DNA from: Rhodobacter aestuarii
Lineage (GTDB): Bacteria > Pseudomonadota > Alphaproteobacteria > Rhodobacterales > Rhodobacteraceae
Assembly: GCF_900156655.1 (NCBI RefSeq)
Contig: NZ_FTOG01000009.1
Span: 124,001 to 188,000, forward strand
Length of the DNA: 64,000 nt
Direction: 5' to 3'
The notes below the pieces were generated by a model, which searched no databases, was not told the DNA's origin, and saw only the letters and a list, made by a program, of their open reading frames with translations. The position numbers and the translations under genes are program-made. The stretch's first letter is position 1. Each line of letters begins with the position of its first letter. Positions 60,804 through 64,000 of the stretch are shown here, piece after piece.

Positions 60804-61574
60804 GTGGAAGACGAGACTGAAGGCGCGGTCGTCCTTGAGAGACGCGCGGCCAAAGGCCCGTTCGTTTTCGTATGCGAACATGCGGTCAATGCCTTTCCGG
60901 CGCGCTGGGGCGATTTGGGCCTCACGGCATCGCAACGCCACGCGCATGTGGCTTGGGACCCGGGCGCATTGGGGCTTGCCCGCGCGCTGTCTGTGCAACT
61001 TGAAAGCCCGCTGGTGCGCGCCACCACCTCGCGGCTGATTTATGACCTCAACCGCCCGCCACAATCTGCGAGCGCGATGCCCGCGCGTTCAGAACTGCAT
61101 GACATTCCCGGAAATGCCGATCTGAGCGCGAAAGAGCGGTTAGACCGCACGCAGGCGCTTTACCTGCCCTTCCATGCCGAATTGCGCATGCTTTTGGCCG
61201 AAAAGCTGGCGCTGGGGCAGCGCCCGATCTTGGTGACCGTGCATTCGTTCACGCCCGTTTATTATGGCCGCCCGCGGGATGTGGAATTGGGCATCATTCA
61301 TGATGCGGACCCTGCCCTTGCCTGCGCCGTTCTGGAAGAGGCGCGCGCCCAGACAAGGCTCGATTCTCGGCTGAACGAGCCCTATAGTGCCGCCGATGAG
61401 GTGACCCATACGCTGGCTCTTCAGGCCACACCGCTGGGTCTGATGAATGTGATGCTGGAACTGCGCAACGATCTGCTTCCAGACGCGGCCGCGCAAAAGG
61501 CGATGGCCTCTTTGCTCGCCCCGGTGCTGCAAGCGGCGCTGGCGCGGATCCAAAAACCGCTGGAGGTCGTGTGA
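60804..61574 (+). CDS. N-formylglutamate amidohydrolase family protein
   Basis: The 256-aa metal-dependent enzyme has the family block GPFVFVCEHAVNAFPARWGDLG, then HVAWDPGALGLARAL, SRLIYDLNRPP, VTVHSFTPVYYG and the late NEPYSAADEVTHTL. Members hydrolyse N-formyl-L-glutamate or related N-acyl amino acids. No hut genes are near; a TRAP transporter follows at once, so the enzyme probably acts on the imported solute. Start is GTG 60804 behind GGGGGAG. Its stop overlaps the small permease start. Confidence 0.92.
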   Translation: MEDETEGAVVLERRAAKGPFVFVCEHAVNAFPARWGDLGLTASQRHAHVAWDPGALGLARALSVQLESPLVRATTSRLIYDLNRPPQSASAMPARSELHDIPGNADLSAKERLDRTQALYLPFHAELRMLLAEKLALGQRPILVTVHSFTPVYYGRPRDVELGIIHDADPALACAVLEEARAQTRLDSRLNEPYSAADEVTHTLALQATPLGLMNVMLELRNDLLPDAAAQKAMASLLAPVLQAALARIQKPLEVV

Positions 61575-62080
61575 TGCCGCGGTTCCTTGTGCGCTATGTC
61601 CAGATTGTAGAAACGATCAACCGCACATTTGGCCGGGTGGCCATGTATCTGCTGTTTGTGATGATGGGCATTATGGTTTGGTCGATGATCACCAAATTCG
61701 CCCATATCCCCGCGCTTTGGACGCTGGAAATGGCGCAATTCACGCTGGTCGCCTATTACATGCTTGGCGCACCTTGGACCATGCAATCCGAAGTGAATGT
61801 GCGGATGGACCTGATCTACGCAAGGTTTTCGCACAAGGGCAGAGCACTAACCGATGCGCTGACCGTCTTCTTTTTGATGACCTATCTCGGCATCATGCTT
61901 TACGGCGCTTTTGACAGCACCGTCTATTCCTACACCTATAACGAACGCAATCCGACCGCATGGCGGCCCGTGCTGTGGCCGCTCAAGTCGATCATCACCT
62001 TCAGTTTCGCGCTGATGCTGTTGCAGGCAACGGCCCTTCTGATCCGCGACATTGCCACTTTGCGCGGGGAGAAGATTTGA
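61574..62080 (+). CDS. TRAP transporter small permease (DctQ type)
   Basis: The 168-aa membrane protein has four hydrophobic segments (VAMYLLFVMMGIMVWSMI, MAQFTLVAYYMLGAPW, ALTVFFLMTYLGIMLYGAF, IITFSFALMLLQATALLI) and the usual layout. It pairs with the large permease. ATG 61574 overlaps the upstream stop (TGATG); GTG 61571 is an alternative. Its stop overlaps the next start. Confidence 0.93.
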   Translation: MPRFLVRYVQIVETINRTFGRVAMYLLFVMMGIMVWSMITKFAHIPALWTLEMAQFTLVAYYMLGAPWTMQSEVNVRMDLIYARFSHKGRALTDALTVFFLMTYLGIMLYGAFDSTVYSYTYNERNPTAWRPVLWPLKSIITFSFALMLLQATALLIRDIATLRGEKI

Positions 62081-63405
62081 TGGATCACAACACCATCGCG
62101 CTTTTGATGTTTTCATCGCTGCTGTTGATGATGCTCACCGGGCAGCGGGTCTTTGGCGCCATTGGCTTTGTGGCGGTGATTGCGGCGCTCACGCTTTGGG
62201 GGCCGGGCGGCACCGATATGGGCTTTTCCGCCGTGATGAAGCTGATGAAATGGACGCCGCTGCTAACGCTGCCGATGTTCGTTTTCATGGGCTATGTCAT
62301 GTCAGAAAGCCGCTTGGCCGAAGACCTGTATCGGATGTTCCACGTCTGGTTCGGGCCATTGCCGGGAGGCTTGGCGATTGGCACGATCCTGTTGATGGTG
62401 CTGATTTCGGCGATGAACGGGCTTTCGGTCGCGGGCATGGCGATTGGGGCGACCATTGCGCTGCCCGAACTCGTGCGGCGTAACTATGACAAGCTGATGA
62501 TTTCGGGCGTCATTCAGGCGGGCTCAAGCCTTGGCATTTTGATCCCGCCTTCGGTGGTGTTGGTGCTTTTTGCACTGATTGCGCGCCAGCCGGTGTCCAA
62601 CCTCTGGCTTGCGGGCATTGGGCCGGGGCTTTTGATGGCGGTGATGTTCATCGCCTATATCACCATCCGCACTTGGCTGAACCCACAGCTTGCCCCGCGC
62701 ATGAGCGCCGCGGAACGCGCCAGCATTCCGCGCGCCGAGAAATACAAACTTCTGCGCGCGGGGCTTTTGCCGATCTTCATCTTTGCGGCGATGATGGTGC
62801 CCTTCATCAACGGCTGGGCGAGCCTGACCGAGGCCTCGGTCGTGGGCGTTGCCGCGACTGTGCTCGTGGCCGCGATCAAACGCCGTCTAAGCTGGCGCGT
62901 CTTTGAAACCGCCACCAAGCAAACGCTGCATATCACGGTGATGTTCATGCTGATCATCACCGCCGCGCTGTCGTTTGGCGCGGTGTTCGATGGCTTGGGC
63001 GCGGGCCGCGCGATCCAAAACTTTTTCACCTCGGATCTGGGGCTCGCGCCTTGGATGATCTTGGTGCTGATGCAGTTGAGCTTTTTGTTCCTTGGCATGT
63101 TCTTGGACGACACCGCGATGCTGGTGATCGTTGCCCCCGTTTTTGTGGGGCTGGCGAAAGCGCTTGGCTTTGATCTGATCTGGTATGGCGTGCTCTACAC
63201 CATCACCTGTCAAATCGCTTACCTGACGCCTCCCTTTGGCTACAATCTGTTCTTGATGAAGGCGCTCGCCCCGCCCGAGTTCACCTTGCCGGTGATCTAC
63301 CGTTCGGTGCTGCCCTTCGTGCTCGTGATGGTGCTGACCTTGGTTCTGATCATGGTGTTTCCCCAAATTGCGCTTTGGCTGCCGCAAACGGTGCTGGGGC
63401 GCTGA
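62080..63405 (+). CDS. TRAP transporter large permease (DctM type)
   Basis: The 441-aa protein has about twelve membrane segments with family blocks TLPMFVFMGYVMSES, SAMNGLSVAGMAIGATIALPEL, GIQAGSSLGILIPPS-like GVIQAGSSLGILIPPS, and the C-terminal FLDDTAMLVIVAPVF and AYLTPPFGYNLF. It imports solute with sodium ions, using the periplasmic protein encoded next. Its start overlaps the small permease stop (TGATG). Confidence 0.94.
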   Translation: MDHNTIALLMFSSLLLMMLTGQRVFGAIGFVAVIAALTLWGPGGTDMGFSAVMKLMKWTPLLTLPMFVFMGYVMSESRLAEDLYRMFHVWFGPLPGGLAIGTILLMVLISAMNGLSVAGMAIGATIALPELVRRNYDKLMISGVIQAGSSLGILIPPSVVLVLFALIARQPVSNLWLAGIGPGLLMAVMFIAYITIRTWLNPQLAPRMSAAERASIPRAEKYKLLRAGLLPIFIFAAMMVPFINGWASLTEASVVGVAATVLVAAIKRRLSWRVFETATKQTLHITVMFMLIITAALSFGAVFDGLGAGRAIQNFFTSDLGLAPWMILVLMQLSFLFLGMFLDDTAMLVIVAPVFVGLAKALGFDLIWYGVLYTITCQIAYLTPPFGYNLFLMKALAPPEFTLPVIYRSVLPFVLVMVLTLVLIMVFPQIALWLPQTVLGR

Positions 63406-63449
63406 GAAAAATGACCCCGAACGGGGCACCCCACAACAAGGAGAGAGAA

Positions 63450-64000
63450 ATGACGACGACGAGACGGAAGTTTCTAACCACTGGTGCCGTGGGCGCCGCA
63501 GCCGCCGCAGGGCTTGCCGCCCCGGCCCGCGCGCAAGAAACCATCAAATGGCGTTTGCAAACCTATGCGGGCCCGGCGCTCGCCGAAGAGGTGGTCAAAC
63601 CCGCGATCGAGGCGTTCAACACCATCGCCAATGGGCAAATGGAGATCGAGCTTTACACCTCGGACCAGTTGGTGCCGACGGGCGAACTTTTCCGCGCGAT
63701 GCAAAACGGCACCATCGATGCCGTGCAATCGGATGATGACTCTATGGCCTCGCCCACCGAAGTCACCGTCTTCGGCGGCTATTTCCCCTTTGCTTTGCGC
63801 TATTCGCTTGATGTGCCCGCGCTCTTCAACTCTTGGGGTCTGAAGGAAATCTGGGAAGAGGAATATGCCAAGGTGGGCATCAAGCACATCTCGGCAGGCT
63901 CGTGGGATCCGTGCAACTTCAACATGAAAGAGCCGGTGAACTCGCTGGAAGATCTGCGCGGCAAGCGCGTCTTCACCTTCCCGACCGCAGGGCGCTTCCT
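63450..64000 (+). CDS. TRAP transporter periplasmic binding protein (cut by window end)
   Basis: The first 183 residues of a DctP-type protein are present. It begins with a twin-arginine signal (TTRRKFLTTG, then VGAAAAAGLAAPARA), followed by IKWRLQTYAGPALAEEVVK, GQMEIELYTSDQLVP and GIKHISAGSWDPCNFNMKE. The start follows AAGGAGAGAGAA. The Tat signal suggests folding or dimerisation before export. The rest lies outside the window. Confidence 0.92.
   Translation, partial: MTTTRRKFLTTGAVGAAAAAGLAAPARAQETIKWRLQTYAGPALAEEVVKPAIEAFNTIANGQMEIELYTSDQLVPTGELFRAMQNGTIDAVQSDDDSMASPTEVTVFGGYFPFALRYSLDVPALFNSWGLKEIWEEEYAKVGIKHISAGSWDPCNFNMKEPVNSLEDLRGKRVFTFPTAGRF

Overview
The window reads as chromosomal DNA of a photosynthetic-bacterium-like alphaproteobacterium of the Rhodobacterales/Rhodobacteraceae. 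Supporting signs are high GC with strong third-position G/C, a suf/isc tail next to an OYE reductase, a cobA-DUF2849-cysI-cysH-DUF934 sulfur cluster, a Rhodobacter-type FPR with the tail AFVGEGI, phaP-phaR with CTGC-N3-GCAG operators, a DUF2842-purA / secG-pyrG block, a SPOR-dacC-tmk-holB-tatD-MBL run, an NDUFS4-like complex I gene, and a TTAA-N7-TTAACC CtrA box. No prophage, integrase, CRISPR array or intact insertion sequence was seen.

Layout. 1-3.1 kb: Fe-S assembly (SufT-like, A-type carrier), an ene-reductase and tpiA. 3.2-8.7 kb: an Lrp regulator divergent from the assimilatory sulfate reduction operon, then fpr. 8.9-12.1 kb: two alpha/beta hydrolases (one without its nucleophile Ser), an EamA exporter and thiamine pyrophosphokinase. 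12.2-19.1 kb: a very acidic 886-aa protein, DUF2842/purA, secG, pyrG. 19.1-19.4 kb: an apparently empty gap that holds a CtrA box, a candidate small RNA and a dispersed repeat. 19.4-25 kb: LysR/class III aminotransferase, class I FBP aldolase, a small secreted protein, and phasin/PhaR. 25.3-30.7 kb: a giant Calx-beta/DUF11 surface protein ending in an outer-membrane barrel. 30.8-33 kb: three small secreted proteins. 33-37.2 kb: exopolysaccharide control (Wzz-tyrosine kinase, PPP phosphatase, ExoY-like sugar transferase). 37.2-40.4 kb: three tiny secreted proteins (one a 53-aa peptide with an EF-hand neighbour) divergent from a two-component system. 40.4-47.2 kb: a housekeeping minus-strand run and tRNA-Ser(UGA). 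47.2-53.5 kb: a gene-poor scar, a truncated DUF6880-like gene, NDUFS4-like, uvrB, an acidic repeat protein, a putative zincin and an ABM protein. 53.8-57.7 kb: a complete ABC importer of the Fe3+/polyamine/aminoethylphosphonate type. 57.7-59.6 kb: two secreted paralogues sharing a module, one frameshifted inside a lectin-like domain. 59.8-64 kb: an RpiR regulator divergent from N-formylglutamate amidohydrolase and a TRAP transporter cut by the window edge.

How the parts work together. CobA makes the siroheme precursor for CysI, and CysH feeds CysI with sulfite. PhaR, encoded just after phaP, very likely represses phaP through two palindromes, one lying exactly between the -35 and -10. The BY-kinase, phosphatase and priming sugar transferase look like one polysaccharide control unit. 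The TRAP permease genes are translationally coupled to the amidohydrolase, so the transported solute is probably an N-acyl amino acid or similar amide.

The least explained items are the CtrA-linked small RNA candidate near 19.25 kb, the giant surface protein with 369-bp tandem units and G8/C7/C10 tracts, the secreted-protein clusters at 37-38 kb and 57.7-59.6 kb, and the HELIH protein at 52.2 kb. Functional names rest on recognition of families and motifs; no database search was run.
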